DNA of 14,889 bases from DAIDKA01 sp036521075. GTDB lineage: Bacteria > Pseudomonadota > Gammaproteobacteria > Steroidobacterales > Steroidobacteraceae. The translations under genes and the position numbers were made by a program. Under the pieces are notes generated by a model. That model worked only from the letters and a program-made list of their open reading frames with translations. It made no database searches and had not been told where the DNA came from. Shown in pieces: positions 7,975 through 14,889 of this stretch. Each line of letters starts with the position of its first letter. Position 1 is the stretch's first letter. The stretch is from positions 1 through 14,889 of the forward strand of contig DATDIL010000073.1 in assembly GCA_036521075.1 (NCBI GenBank). Reading direction: 5' to 3'.

Positions 7975-9000
7975 ATGCCGGGCGGGCGAAGAGGGGGAAC
8001 GGCGCTGGTCGCGCTGGCAAGTGTTGTCCTTGCGCTAGCTGAGGCGACCGCGGCACAGCCGTTGGCGACGACGTTGCCGGACGCCCCGTTGTCGTATGCC
8101 ATCTCCGCGGCCGCCGCGCCGGCCGAGGAGGAGCTTCAGGAGGTGAAAGTGATCGCGCGGGAGTCGCGCTACGTCGCTCCCACGTTACGCGATCGACTGG
8201 GCCGCATCTGGGCGCCGGTATACCTGAACGGCAAAGGGCCCTTCCGCCTGGTGCTGGATACGGGTGCCAGCAATTCGGCCGTTGTGGCTGAGGTCGCCAC
8301 CGATCTGGGTCTGGCATCGAGCGGCGCCATGCGGCTGCATGGCGTGACGGGTTCGGCCACGGTGCCCTTCATAACCGTCAACACCTTTGTAGTGGGCGAC
8401 ATGGAGGAGCAGTCGAAATTGCTGCCGATCGTGCCGGACGCACTGGGGGGTGCCGATGGCGTGCTGGGCATGGAGAGCCTGGAGGGCAAACGCATCGCCA
8501 TTGACTTCATGAACAACAAAATCTCCATCACGCACTCGCATGCGAAGCGTGCGCCCCTCGACTATGAGACCATCCCGTTGGTGCGCTCCGCGAACGGCCT
8601 GTTGATGGCGACCGCCTACATGGGTAGCATCCGCGTCAATGCGGTCATCGATACGGGAGGTCAGGCCACTGTCGCCAATCCGGCGCTCCTGGCGGCACTC
8701 AAAGCCCTGCACCGGATCGGCAAGCTGATTCCCAGTTCCATCACCGGTGCCACGGATGATGTGCAAGCGGGCCAGGATACGCCCGTACCGCCACTGATCC
8801 TCGGACCGATCAGCATCCAGGCGCCGTACATCACCGTCAGCGACCTGCACATATTTGAGCGCTGGCACATGACCTCCGAGCCCGCCATGTTGATCGGTAT
8901 CGATACTCTGGGTTTGCTGGACAACCTGGTGATCGATTACCGGCGCATGGAACTGCAGGTCCGCACGCGACATAACTGGGAGAGTGGCCAAATGCCGTAA
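7975..9000 (+). CDS. exported retropepsin-like aspartic protease with two DTG motifs
   Basis: This 341-residue protein has a probable signal peptide (hydrophobic stretch about residues 9-22, cleavage near ATAA-Q) and two similar halves. The first has the catalytic motif D95-T-G-A-S and ends with 'DGVLGMESLEGKRIAIDF'. The second has D226-T-G-G-Q and ends with 'MLIGIDTLGLLDNLVIDY'. Each half thus shows the DTG loop and the later hydrophobic-hydrophobic-Gly element of clan AA aspartic proteases, so one chain could form a complete two-lobed active site. The second motif lacks the usual Ser/Thr after DTG-G/A. The start ATG follows a good AAGGAG (7963-7968) six bases upstream, and the gene lies 31 bases after yheU. 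It is probably periplasmic; substrates are unknown. The protease fold is secure, activity is inferred. Confidence 0.88.
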   Translation: MPGGRRGGTALVALASVVLALAEATAAQPLATTLPDAPLSYAISAAAAPAEEELQEVKVIARESRYVAPTLRDRLGRIWAPVYLNGKGPFRLVLDTGASNSAVVAEVATDLGLASSGAMRLHGVTGSATVPFITVNTFVVGDMEEQSKLLPIVPDALGGADGVLGMESLEGKRIAIDFMNNKISITHSHAKRAPLDYETIPLVRSANGLLMATAYMGSIRVNAVIDTGGQATVANPALLAALKALHRIGKLIPSSITGATDDVQAGQDTPVPPLILGPISIQAPYITVSDLHIFERWHMTSEPAMLIGIDTLGLLDNLVIDYRRMELQVRTRHNWESGQMP

Positions 9001-9032
9001 CTGTGCCTTGGTTCGCGGTCCGCGGCCGTGCC

Positions 9033-9038
9033 AGGAGG
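9033..9038 (+). promoter_or_regulatory. strong Shine-Dalgarno AGGAGG at unusual distance
   Basis: AGGAGG sits 16 bases before the only sensible ATG (9055) of the unknown 165-residue gene, longer than the usual 5-9 bases. It lies after the alternative GTG at 9028, which therefore has no ribosome-binding site of its own. Bases 9035-9038 (GAGG) can pair with CCTC at 9042-9045 across a three-base loop, so the site could be partly masked. This site decides the start choice but its strength in vivo is uncertain. Confidence 0.5.
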
Positions 9039-9054
9039 CATCCTCGACGTAGCC

Positions 9055-9552
9055 ATGGCCAAAGTGCGCATCCAGGAAGTCCGCAAACTACTGTTTTCGA
9101 TTGAGACGGTGGTGGATGCTGTGCTGGAGTTGGATCGCTCCCATGGGGGCACCCTGGCGATCGGCAAACTGATGGAAGTGCGCGTGGAGACCGGTAGCGC
9201 CCCGGGCCTGACGCTGGTGGTGATGCAGGGTTCCGGGGGGTCCGCCGCGGCGATCCAGAAGCATTACACGCTGCCTGCAGTGGCCGCAGCGGCCATTCAC
9301 TACTGTTTTCGGGTGCGCATTCCGTTGCCGCGCCAGGGAACCAAGAGCATTGAGGTCGTGGCGGATGGCTTCCAGCTCACGATCAATACGACCACCGAAG
9401 TGCTGCGCCTGCATGGCGACGTGCCGGAGGTGTCGCAGGTTCAAGTAGGGGCTGCGCCCGCAGAGGGTGAGCCAATTGTCGCCACGGGCGATGCGGCCCT
9501 GGATGACCCCACCAGCCCCGAACCCGAAGAGGCGGCCACGGCGGCGGCCTAG
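9055..9552 (+). CDS. unrecognised 165-residue protein with acidic tail
   Basis: I do not recognise this protein. From ATG 9055 it has 165 residues. An N-terminal helix-prone segment (MAKVRIQEVRKLLFSIETVV...) is followed by an alternating, beta-prone region with 'LTLVVMQGSGG' and 'YCFRVRIPLPRQG'. The C-terminal 45 or so residues are rich in Ala, Pro, Glu and Asp and look disordered. There is no signal peptide, no membrane helix and only one Cys. The frame is open back to GTG 9028, but that start has no ribosome-binding site, while AGGAGG at 9033-9038 serves 9055. Codon use resembles the neighbours, so it looks like a resident gene. It lies 54 bases after the protease and could be its co-transcribed partner. 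I am fairly sure that it is a real gene, and have no function to offer. Confidence 0.7.
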   Translation: MAKVRIQEVRKLLFSIETVVDAVLELDRSHGGTLAIGKLMEVRVETGSAPGLTLVVMQGSGGSAAAIQKHYTLPAVAAAAIHYCFRVRIPLPRQGTKSIEVVADGFQLTINTTTEVLRLHGDVPEVSQVQVGAAPAEGEPIVATGDAALDDPTSPEPEEAATAAA

Positions 9553-9648
9553 CCAATCCAGTCGACATAATCTTGAAACGTGCGACCATCTGCTGGCCAA
9601 GGGGCCGGTTCGGACCCGCCCGAGGCGACCAGCCGCTACAATCGCCGC

Positions 9649-10116
9649 GTGCAAAATAAATCGTCCGAACGGCGCCTCACGCCGGAGCGTCGCTCCCGAA
9701 CCTTGTTCTCCTTGCTCAGTGGCAGCTTCAAGCGGCGTCGGCACGGGCCGCGGCGAGCCGTCGACGCCAGCATTGCGGTGACCGACTGGTATGCTCCGCA
9801 ATGGCTCGCGGCGGGGTTGGCGATTCTGATTCTGTGCGTAACCGACGCGCTGATCACCCTGGCGCTGCTCGGGCATGGCGCAAACGAGGCCAATCCTTTC
9901 ATGGACATCATTGTCCACGGCGACGGGCGCCGCTTTGTGGCCTTCAAGTTCGGCCTCACCGCCGTGGGCGTGGTGGTGCTGATTCTACTGGCTCGGGTGC
10001 GGGCCTTTGGGCGTCTGCCGGTGAGCACACTTCTGTATGCCGTGCTGCTGGGATACATATGCCTGGTGGGCTATGAATTCAATTTGCTGAGGCAATTGGT
10101 CCCCGAATACTTCTAG
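9649..10116 (+). CDS. DUF5658-like small integral membrane protein
   Basis: This protein of about 155 residues has a basic, Arg-rich N-terminus (SSERRLTPERRSR... KRRRHGPRR) and three hydrophobic helices: about residues 51-74 ('WLAAGLAILILCVTDALITL'), 92-112 and 120-142. The loop after helix 1 has 'GANEANPFM', resembling the E-x-NP element of DUF5658-type proteins. Function is unknown. It is an inner-membrane protein by prediction, with the basic tail likely cytoplasmic. The frame is open back to 9580, but the extra N-terminus lacks family resemblance and no clear ribosome-binding site supports it. GTG 9649 gives the natural basic start. A TACAAT box at 9637-9642 just upstream might be a -10 element, which would make the message nearly leaderless. 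The gene ends 95 bases before the preferred sucA start. Start confidence is low, gene confidence good. Confidence 0.75.
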   Translation: MQNKSSERRLTPERRSRTLFSLLSGSFKRRRHGPRRAVDASIAVTDWYAPQWLAAGLAILILCVTDALITLALLGHGANEANPFMDIIVHGDGRRFVAFKFGLTAVGVVVLILLARVRAFGRLPVSTLLYAVLLGYICLVGYEFNLLRQLVPEYF

Positions 10117-10134
10117 CGCCAGCTTGGGTGCTGC

Positions 10135-10159
10135 CCGTGTGATGCGTTTCATAGCACGG
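10135..10159 (+). other. imperfect hairpin between the DUF5658-like gene and sucA
   Basis: CCGTG at 10135-10139 pairs with CACGG at 10155-10159. Inside it ATG (10142-10144) pairs with CAT (10150-10152) around the loop CGTTT, with one wobble and one mismatch between the two stems. No run of T follows, so it is not a typical intrinsic terminator. It may be a weak structural element or chance. Confidence 0.25.
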
Positions 10160-10175
10160 CGGGTTACGTTAAACT
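10148..10175 (+). promoter_or_regulatory. weak sigma70-like promoter candidate before sucA
   Basis: TTCATA (10148-10153) and TAAACT (10170-10175), each matching four of six consensus bases, are separated by 16 bases in the least GC-rich part of the gap before sucA. Transcription would start near 10182, about 30 bases ahead of ATG 10212. The position is right for a separate sucA-sucB-lpd transcript, but the match is poor and it overlaps the hairpin above. Confidence 0.25.
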
Positions 10176-10211
10176 TATCCTTTGCCGCTTGCCTTCCAAC
10201 CCCACCCCCGA

Positions 10212-13049
10212 ATGCTTGAATCCACACCTCTGTACGGCGGCAACGCCGATTATCTCGAAGGTCTTTACGAGCAATACCTGAGCGATCCGGTTTCCGTACC
10301 GGCGCAGTGGCGCACCTACTTTGACGGGCTGGGTCCGCGCCCGGTGGCCGAACGCGCGCACGGTCCGGTCATTGCCGGCATCGCGGCGCGTGCCACAAAG
10401 CCCCCGGTGCAGGCCGCCGCGACCGGTGGTGATGGCTCGAATGGCGCAAAGCAGGCCGCAGTCTCGCGTCTCATCCAGATCTGGTCAAACCGCGGGCATC
10501 TGATCGCGAAGCTGGACCCGCTGGGCCTGATGAAGCGCGAGCGGCCCAGTGTGCTGGAACTGTCCTACTTTGGTCTCAGTGAGGCCGATCTGGACAGCGA
10601 GTTTTTTACCGCCACTCGCAACGGCGCAGTCCCGAAGCGCATGAAGCTGCGCGCGCTGCTCGCCTCGCTGGAGGCCATCTACGGCGGCACCATCGGCGCC
10701 GAATTCGCCCATGTTTCGGACTCCAATGAACGGCTGTGGCTGCAGGACCAGTTCCAGGCGGGGCAGATCGGTCGCGCGTACGGCGAGGAGGAGCGGCGCA
10801 ATATCCTGTGGCAGCTCACCTGCGCTGAGGGTCTGGAGCGCTATCTGCACACCAAGTACGTGGGTCAGCGGCGCTTCTCACTCGAGGGAGGCGAGTCGCT
10901 GATTCCGCTGCTGGATGATGTGATCCAGCAATCCGGCATGGTTGGCATGGACGAGATAGTCATCGGCATGGCCCATCGCGGCCGGCTCAATGTGCTGGTG
11001 AATCTGCTGGGCAAGGCGCCCGCGGACATCTTCTCGGAGTTCGAGGGCAAGTATGACGTAACGCACCTGCACGGCTCGGGTGACGTCAAGTATCACAAGG
11101 GCTTCTCCTCGGACCTGAAGACCCCGGCCGGCAACGTTCACGTCGCCCTGGCCTTCAATCCATCGCATCTCGAAGTCGTCAATCCGGTGGTCGAGGGCTC
11201 GGTGCGGGCGCGGCAGGAACGCCGGGGTGACACGGTCGGGGCGAAGGTGCTGCCTGTCCAGATCCATGGTGATGCCGCATTCGCCGGTCAAGGCGTGGTC
11301 ACTGAGACCCTGCAGCTGTCGCAGACGCGGGCGTTCTATACCGGTGGCACACTGCACATCATCATCAACAACCAGGTTGGATTTACGATTTCGGATCCGC
11401 GCGATGCGCGCTCCACGATGTACTGCTCCGATGTGGCGAAAATGCTCGAGGCCCCGATTTTCCATGTCAATGGGGATGATCCGGAGGCCGTTGTGTTTGT
11501 CGGCCGCCTCGCGCTGCAGTATCGCGCGAAGTTCAAGAAAGACGTGGTCATTGACCTGGTGTGCTATCGCCGACTGGGCCACAACGAGGCCGACGAGCCG
11601 GCCGCCACGCAGCCCGCCATGTACAAGGTCATTCGCCAGCACCCGACCACGCGGCAGATCTACGCGGATCAGCTGGCCCGCGCGGGCAGCGTGCCGGCCG
11701 CCGATGCCACGCAGATGGTGGAGCAGTATCGCAACGGCCTGGATGAGGGGCGTCCGCAGGCCCGCGCCTCGCTGGGCCTCATCGGTAACAAGTACACTGT
11801 GGATTGGACCAAGTACGCGCACGTGGACATGCAGGAGCGCGTGCAGACCAACCTCTCCCCGGCGCGGCTCGCCAATCTGGGGGCGCGCCTCATCGAGCGT
11901 CCGGATGGCTTCGTTCTGCACCCGCGCGTCGCGCAGGTGATCGCGAACCGCGAGCAGATGATCGCCGGGCGGATGCCTCTGGACTGGGGCTGCGCCGAGA
12001 ATCTGGCCTATGCCGCCTTGCTCGAAGACGGCTTCAGCGTGCGCCTGGTCGGCCAGGATGTCGGCCGCGGCACCTTCTTCCACCGCCACGCCGTACTGCA
12101 TGACCAGAACACGGATGCCTGCTATGTCCCGCTGCAGCATGTGCAGCCGCATCAGCCGCGCTTCGATGTCTACGACTCGGTGCTGTCCGAAGAGGCGGTG
12201 CTGGGCTTTGAGTACGGCTACTCCACCACCGAACCGAATGCGCTGGATATCTGGGAGGCCCAGTACGGCGACTTCTGCAATGGCGCGCAGATCATCATCG
12301 ACCAGTTCATCAGCTCCGGAGAATCCAAGTGGGGCCGCCTGTGCGGTCTGGTGCTGTTCCTGCCGCATGGGTATGAGGGTGCCGGCCCCGAACATTCCTC
12401 GGCACGCCTGGAGCGATTTCTGCAACTATGCGCGGAGAACAACATGCAGGTGTGCGTGCCCTCAACGCCTGCGCAGATGTTTCACATGCTGCGTCGGCAG
12501 ATGCTGCGCGCGTTTCGCAAGCCCCTCATCGTCATGACCCCGAAGAGCATGCTGCGCAATGAGCTGTCGGTCTCATCACTCGCCGATCTGACCAAGGGCG
12601 CGTTTGCTTCGGTGATTGATGAGATGGATGAGATGCCCCCGGCGCAGGTACGGCGCCTGGTCTTCTGCAGCGGCAAGGTGTACTGGGATCTGCTGAAGGC
12701 GCGGCGTAAGGAAAACATCCGCGATGTGGCCCTGCTGCGCATTGAGCAGCTGTATCCTTTCCCGAGCGAAGGCTACGAGGCGGCGATCAGACGCTACCCG
12801 AATGTGCGCGATGTGGTGTGGTGTCAGGAAGAGCCCCAGAATCAGGGCGCCTGGTACCAGATTCGGCACCGCCTCGATGCGTTGAGTCACAAGGAAGTCC
12901 TGTACGCGGGCCGGGCCCCGGCATCGGCTCCCGCGACGGGGTTGGCGAAGATCCATGAGACCGAACAGAACCGGCTGATCGAGGCCGCATTGCATGCGGC
13001 GCCGGTGGCGACCCTGGGGACCCGCAAGAGTTCCAACGACCGCAAGTGA
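10212..13049 (+). CDS. sucA: 2-oxoglutarate dehydrogenase E1 component
   Basis: SucA decarboxylates 2-oxoglutarate with thiamine diphosphate (ThDP) and passes the succinyl group to the lipoyl arm of SucB in the TCA cycle. The 945-residue length is normal for the family. Visible landmarks are the N-terminal 'YLEGLYEQYLSDPVSVPAQW' E2/E3-binding region, GMAHRGRLN with H255 in the ThDP site, 'NPSHLEVVNPVVEGSVRARQ', the ThDP/metal motif GD354AAFAGQG paired with N386-N387-QVGF, 'GHNEADEP', and 'GQDVGRGTFFHRHAVLHDQ' in the pyrimidine-binding domain. The start at ATG 10212 (MLESTPLYGGNADYL) fits family N-termini. The frame is open to a TTG at 10182, which would add ten unsupported residues. No strong Shine-Dalgarno precedes either start. 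sucB begins 41 bases downstream, so the two are probably one transcript. Confidence 0.97.
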   Translation: MLESTPLYGGNADYLEGLYEQYLSDPVSVPAQWRTYFDGLGPRPVAERAHGPVIAGIAARATKPPVQAAATGGDGSNGAKQAAVSRLIQIWSNRGHLIAKLDPLGLMKRERPSVLELSYFGLSEADLDSEFFTATRNGAVPKRMKLRALLASLEAIYGGTIGAEFAHVSDSNERLWLQDQFQAGQIGRAYGEEERRNILWQLTCAEGLERYLHTKYVGQRRFSLEGGESLIPLLDDVIQQSGMVGMDEIVIGMAHRGRLNVLVNLLGKAPADIFSEFEGKYDVTHLHGSGDVKYHKGFSSDLKTPAGNVHVALAFNPSHLEVVNPVVEGSVRARQERRGDTVGAKVLPVQIHGDAAFAGQGVVTETLQLSQTRAFYTGGTLHIIINNQVGFTISDPRDARSTMYCSDVAKMLEAPIFHVNGDDPEAVVFVGRLALQYRAKFKKDVVIDLVCYRRLGHNEADEPAATQPAMYKVIRQHPTTRQIYADQLARAGSVPAADATQMVEQYRNGLDEGRPQARASLGLIGNKYTVDWTKYAHVDMQERVQTNLSPARLANLGARLIERPDGFVLHPRVAQVIANREQMIAGRMPLDWGCAENLAYAALLEDGFSVRLVGQDVGRGTFFHRHAVLHDQNTDACYVPLQHVQPHQPRFDVYDSVLSEEAVLGFEYGYSTTEPNALDIWEAQYGDFCNGAQIIIDQFISSGESKWGRLCGLVLFLPHGYEGAGPEHSSARLERFLQLCAENNMQVCVPSTPAQMFHMLRRQMLRAFRKPLIVMTPKSMLRNELSVSSLADLTKGAFASVIDEMDEMPPAQVRRLVFCSGKVYWDLLKARRKENIRDVALLRIEQLYPFPSEGYEAAIRRYPNVRDVVWCQEEPQNQGAWYQIRHRLDALSHKEVLYAGRAPASAPATGLAKIHETEQNRLIEAALHAAPVATLGTRKSSNDRK

Positions 13050-13080
13050 GCTTGGTGTCGGTCGGGTGAATGATCGGCCT

Positions 13081-13086
13081 GGAGGA
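13081..13086 (+). promoter_or_regulatory. ribosome-binding site deciding the sucB start
   Basis: GGAGGA lies four to five bases before ATG 13091. It rules out the in-frame ATG at 13070, which sits upstream of this site and would add seven residues not usual for the family. Confidence 0.75.
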
Positions 13087-13090
13087 GTTG

Positions 13091-14251
13091 ATGAGTATTG
13101 AGATCCGTGTGCCGGCCCTGCCGGAGTCCATCGCCGATGCGACCCTGGTGGCGTGGCACAAGCAGCCCGGCGAGGCGTTCAAGCGCGACGAAAATCTCGC
13201 GGATCTGGAGACCGACAAGGTCGTACTGGAAGTGCCCGCGCCGGCCGATGGGGTGATGGGCGAGCACAATTTCGCGATAGGCGCCACCGTCACGGCCGGC
13301 CAGGTGTTGGCGCAGATCACCCCCGGTGTCGCGCCCGCGGCCGCTGCAGCTGCCGCACCGGCCGCCGCCAAGGCGGCCGCCCCGACCGAGGTCGCGAAGC
13401 TCAGCCCCAGCGTGCGGCGTATGGTGGAGGAGAACAAGATCGATCCGGCCGCCGTCCCGGGCACGGGACGCGATGGCCGCCTGACGAAGGCGGATGTCAC
13501 GGGCTTCCTGGTGAACAGGCCCGCTGCGGTTGCGGCAGTGCCGCGTACCGGCCGTGCCGAGCAGCGTGTGGCCATGAGCCGGCTGCGGCAACGGGTCGCG
13601 CAGCGCCTGGTCGAGGCGCAATCCACCCAGGCTTTGCTCACCTCGTTCAATGAAGTGGATCTGGGCGCCGTGCAGACTTTGCGCGGCCGCTACAAGGAGA
13701 AGTTCGAAAAGACCCAGGGCGTGAAGCTCGGGTTCATGTCCTTCTTTGTCAAGGCGACGATCGAGGCATTGAAGAAATTCCCGATGCTCAATGCCTCGGT
13801 GGACGGCAGCGATATCATTTATCACGAGTTCTACGACATTGGCGTTGCCGTTTCCACCGACCGCGGCCTGATGGTGCCGATCGTGCGTGACGCGGATCTG
13901 AAGAGCTTCGCGGATATCGAAAAGGAGATCACGGCGTACGCCACCCGTGCCCGTGCCGGACAGATCGCCATCGAGGACATCACCGGGGGCACCTTCACCA
14001 TAACCAACGGTGGGGTGTTCGGCTCACTGCTGTCGACCCCCATTGTAAATGCACCACAAAGCGCCATCTTGGGGATGCACAAGATCCAGGATCGCCCGAT
14101 GGTGCTTGATGGCAAGATAGAGATCCGGCCGATGATGTATCTGGCCGTCACCTACGATCACCGCATCATCGATGGGCGCGACGCGGTGCAGTTCCTGGTG
14201 GCTGTCAAGGACAGCCTCGAGGACCCGGGCCGCATGCTGCTCGGCCTGTAA
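13091..14251 (+). CDS. sucB: dihydrolipoyl succinyltransferase, 2-oxoglutarate dehydrogenase E2
   Basis: SucB is the core of the 2-oxoglutarate dehydrogenase complex and transfers the succinyl group from its lipoyl arm to CoA. The 386-residue protein has one lipoyl domain (about 1-75) with the lipoylated lysine K43 in ETDKVV. An Ala/Pro-rich swinging linker (about 78-103) follows, then a peripheral subunit-binding domain (about 105-142, 'LSPSVRRMVEENKIDPAAV' and 'GTGRDGRLTKADV'), a second linker, and the catalytic domain from about 155 with the active-site motif H357-R-I-I-D361-G. The start at ATG 13091 is set by the ribosome-binding site just before it. The domain set and size distinguish it as a single-lipoyl, succinyl-type E2 beside sucA. 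lpd starts 13 bases after its stop, so the three subunits are encoded together. Confidence 0.97.
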   Translation: MSIEIRVPALPESIADATLVAWHKQPGEAFKRDENLADLETDKVVLEVPAPADGVMGEHNFAIGATVTAGQVLAQITPGVAPAAAAAAAPAAAKAAAPTEVAKLSPSVRRMVEENKIDPAAVPGTGRDGRLTKADVTGFLVNRPAAVAAVPRTGRAEQRVAMSRLRQRVAQRLVEAQSTQALLTSFNEVDLGAVQTLRGRYKEKFEKTQGVKLGFMSFFVKATIEALKKFPMLNASVDGSDIIYHEFYDIGVAVSTDRGLMVPIVRDADLKSFADIEKEITAYATRARAGQIAIEDITGGTFTITNGGVFGSLLSTPIVNAPQSAILGMHKIQDRPMVLDGKIEIRPMMYLAVTYDHRIIDGRDAVQFLVAVKDSLEDPGRMLLGL

Positions 14252-14264
14252 CTCAGGAGCTTTC

Positions 14265-14889
14265 ATGGCTGATGCGTTTGACATCATCGTGATCGGCGGG
14301 GGCCCGGCCGGCTACCCGGCGGCCATCCGTGCGGGCCAAAACGGTCTGTCCGTCGCCTGCATCGATGAGTGGAAGAATCACGATGGCAGCGTGGCCTTTG
14401 GCGGGACCTGCCTCAATGCCGGCTGTATTCCCTCCAAGGCGCTGCTGGAATCCACCGAGCTGTATCATCGCGCGCGCGAGGAGTTTGCGCTGCACGGCAT
14501 CCAGGTGCCGGGGGTGACCATGGACGTCGCCATCATGCAGAAGCGCAAGTCCGGCATCGTGAAGAAGATGACCGATGGCATCATGGCGCTGCTCAAGGGC
14601 GCCGGCGTGACACCGCTGCAGGGGCATGGGCGCTTGCTGCCGGGCCGGCTGGTCGAGTTCAAGTCGCACTCGGGTGAAGTGCGTACGCTTAGCGCCAAAC
14701 AGGTGGTACTGGCCTCGGGCTCAACGCCCATCGAACTGAAGTCAGCGCCTTTTGACGGCAAGCGCATCATTGATTCCTGGGGGGCGCTGGAACTTTCGGC
14801 GGTGCCAAGGCGGCTCGGTGTCATCGGGGCAGGTGTGATCGGCCTGGAATTGGGCAGCGTGTGGCGACGCCTCGGCAGCGAAGTCGTGG
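14265..14889 (+). CDS. lpd: dihydrolipoyl dehydrogenase (E3), 3' end cut by window
   Basis: This is the N-terminal 208 residues of lipoamide dehydrogenase, the FAD/NAD enzyme that reoxidises the dihydrolipoyl arm of E2; the full family length is about 470-480 residues. The FAD-binding G11-G-G-P-A-G16 motif comes first, then the redox-active disulfide in GGTC49LNAGC54IPSK. The FAD-domain 'LASGSTP' segment follows, and then the start of the NAD-binding domain with G188-A-G190-V-I-G193. The ATG at 14265 has AGGAG (14255-14259) five bases upstream. The frame runs open to the last base with no stop. Location after sucA-sucB supports a role in the 2-oxoglutarate dehydrogenase complex; it may also serve pyruvate dehydrogenase if no second E3 exists. 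The first eight residues fit the usual start. Confidence 0.97.
   Translation, partial: MADAFDIIVIGGGPAGYPAAIRAGQNGLSVACIDEWKNHDGSVAFGGTCLNAGCIPSKALLESTELYHRAREEFALHGIQVPGVTMDVAIMQKRKSGIVKKMTDGIMALLKGAGVTPLQGHGRLLPGRLVEFKSHSGEVRTLSAKQVVLASGSTPIELKSAPFDGKRIIDSWGALELSAVPRRLGVIGAGVIGLELGSVWRRLGSEVV

Noticed and set aside
9563..9578. CATAAT and TTGAAA boxes after the unknown gene as a promoter
   Set aside because: They stand in the wrong order and spacing, and no matching partner boxes were found.
9088..9918. 276-codon minus-strand frame spanning the unknown gene and the DUF5658-like gene
   Set aside because: It crosses two better supported plus-strand genes, is Arg/His/Gly-rich without motifs, and has no ribosome-binding site that I can see.
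10182..10211. TTG start for sucA with ten extra residues
   Set aside because: The extra residues are not family-like. ATG 10212 gives a normal beginning, and 10182 coincides with the predicted transcription start.
10878..12425. 515-codon open frame on the minus strand opposite sucA
   Set aside because: It lies wholly within a highly conserved sucA gene on the other strand. Long antisense frames are common in GC-rich coding DNA, and its product shows no recognisable domain.
13070..13090. ATG 13070 as the sucB start
   Set aside because: The ribosome-binding site at 13081-13086 lies after it and serves ATG 13091, and lipoyl-domain numbering (K43) fits 13091.
13324..13400. Ala/Pro-rich repetitive stretch in sucB
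   Set aside because: This is the normal flexible linker after the lipoyl domain of E2 proteins, not an unusual repeat.

Overview
The window is about 14.9 kb of GC-rich bacterial DNA, densely packed, with every supported gene on the + strand. A high-GC gammaproteobacterium is the best fit, perhaps near the Xanthomonadales/Nevskiales/Steroidobacterales. The reasons are the sucA-sucB-lpd order, a YheU/UPF0270 gene (a family I associate mainly with Gammaproteobacteria), and the proteobacterial form of the MoxR/Bat operon. This placement is inferred from protein resemblance, not from a search. No tRNA, rRNA, CRISPR array, insertion sequence or phage gene was seen.

Region 1 (1-7698) is a MoxR/Bat ('Bacteroides aerotolerance'-type) operon that begins upstream of the window. 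Its order is moxR (5' cut), a DUF58 protein, a DUF4381-like membrane protein, BatA (VWA), a BatB-BatC fusion (VWA + TPR + Gln/Asn-rich tail), BatD, and a BatE-like TPR/SH3 protein. Most junctions overlap (GTGA or ATGA) or abut, so the genes are very likely co-transcribed and translationally coupled. The likely picture is a MoxR AAA+ ATPase working from the cytoplasm on an inner-membrane complex of VWA proteins with intact metal-binding (MIDAS) motifs and periplasmic Bat partners. In the family this is tied to stress tolerance and envelope protein assembly, but the molecular substrate is not settled.

Region 2 (7695-10116) holds accessory genes that may be a tail of the operon: a YheU-family small protein overlapping the BatE-like gene, an exported aspartic protease with two DTG motifs in one chain, an unrecognised 165-residue protein with an acidic tail, and a small DUF5658-like three-helix membrane protein. 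This is the least described part of the window.

Region 3 (10212-14889) is the 2-oxoglutarate dehydrogenase cluster: sucA (E1), sucB (E2) and lpd (E3, cut by the window end). All three have their cofactor or catalytic motifs. A weak promoter candidate and a hairpin lie in the 95-base gap before sucA.

I see no wholly new system. The points most worth checking are the BatB-BatC fusion, which appears to keep a signal-peptide-like junction and carries a Q/N-rich tract, and the two-lobed aspartic protease with its unknown neighbour next to the Bat operon.
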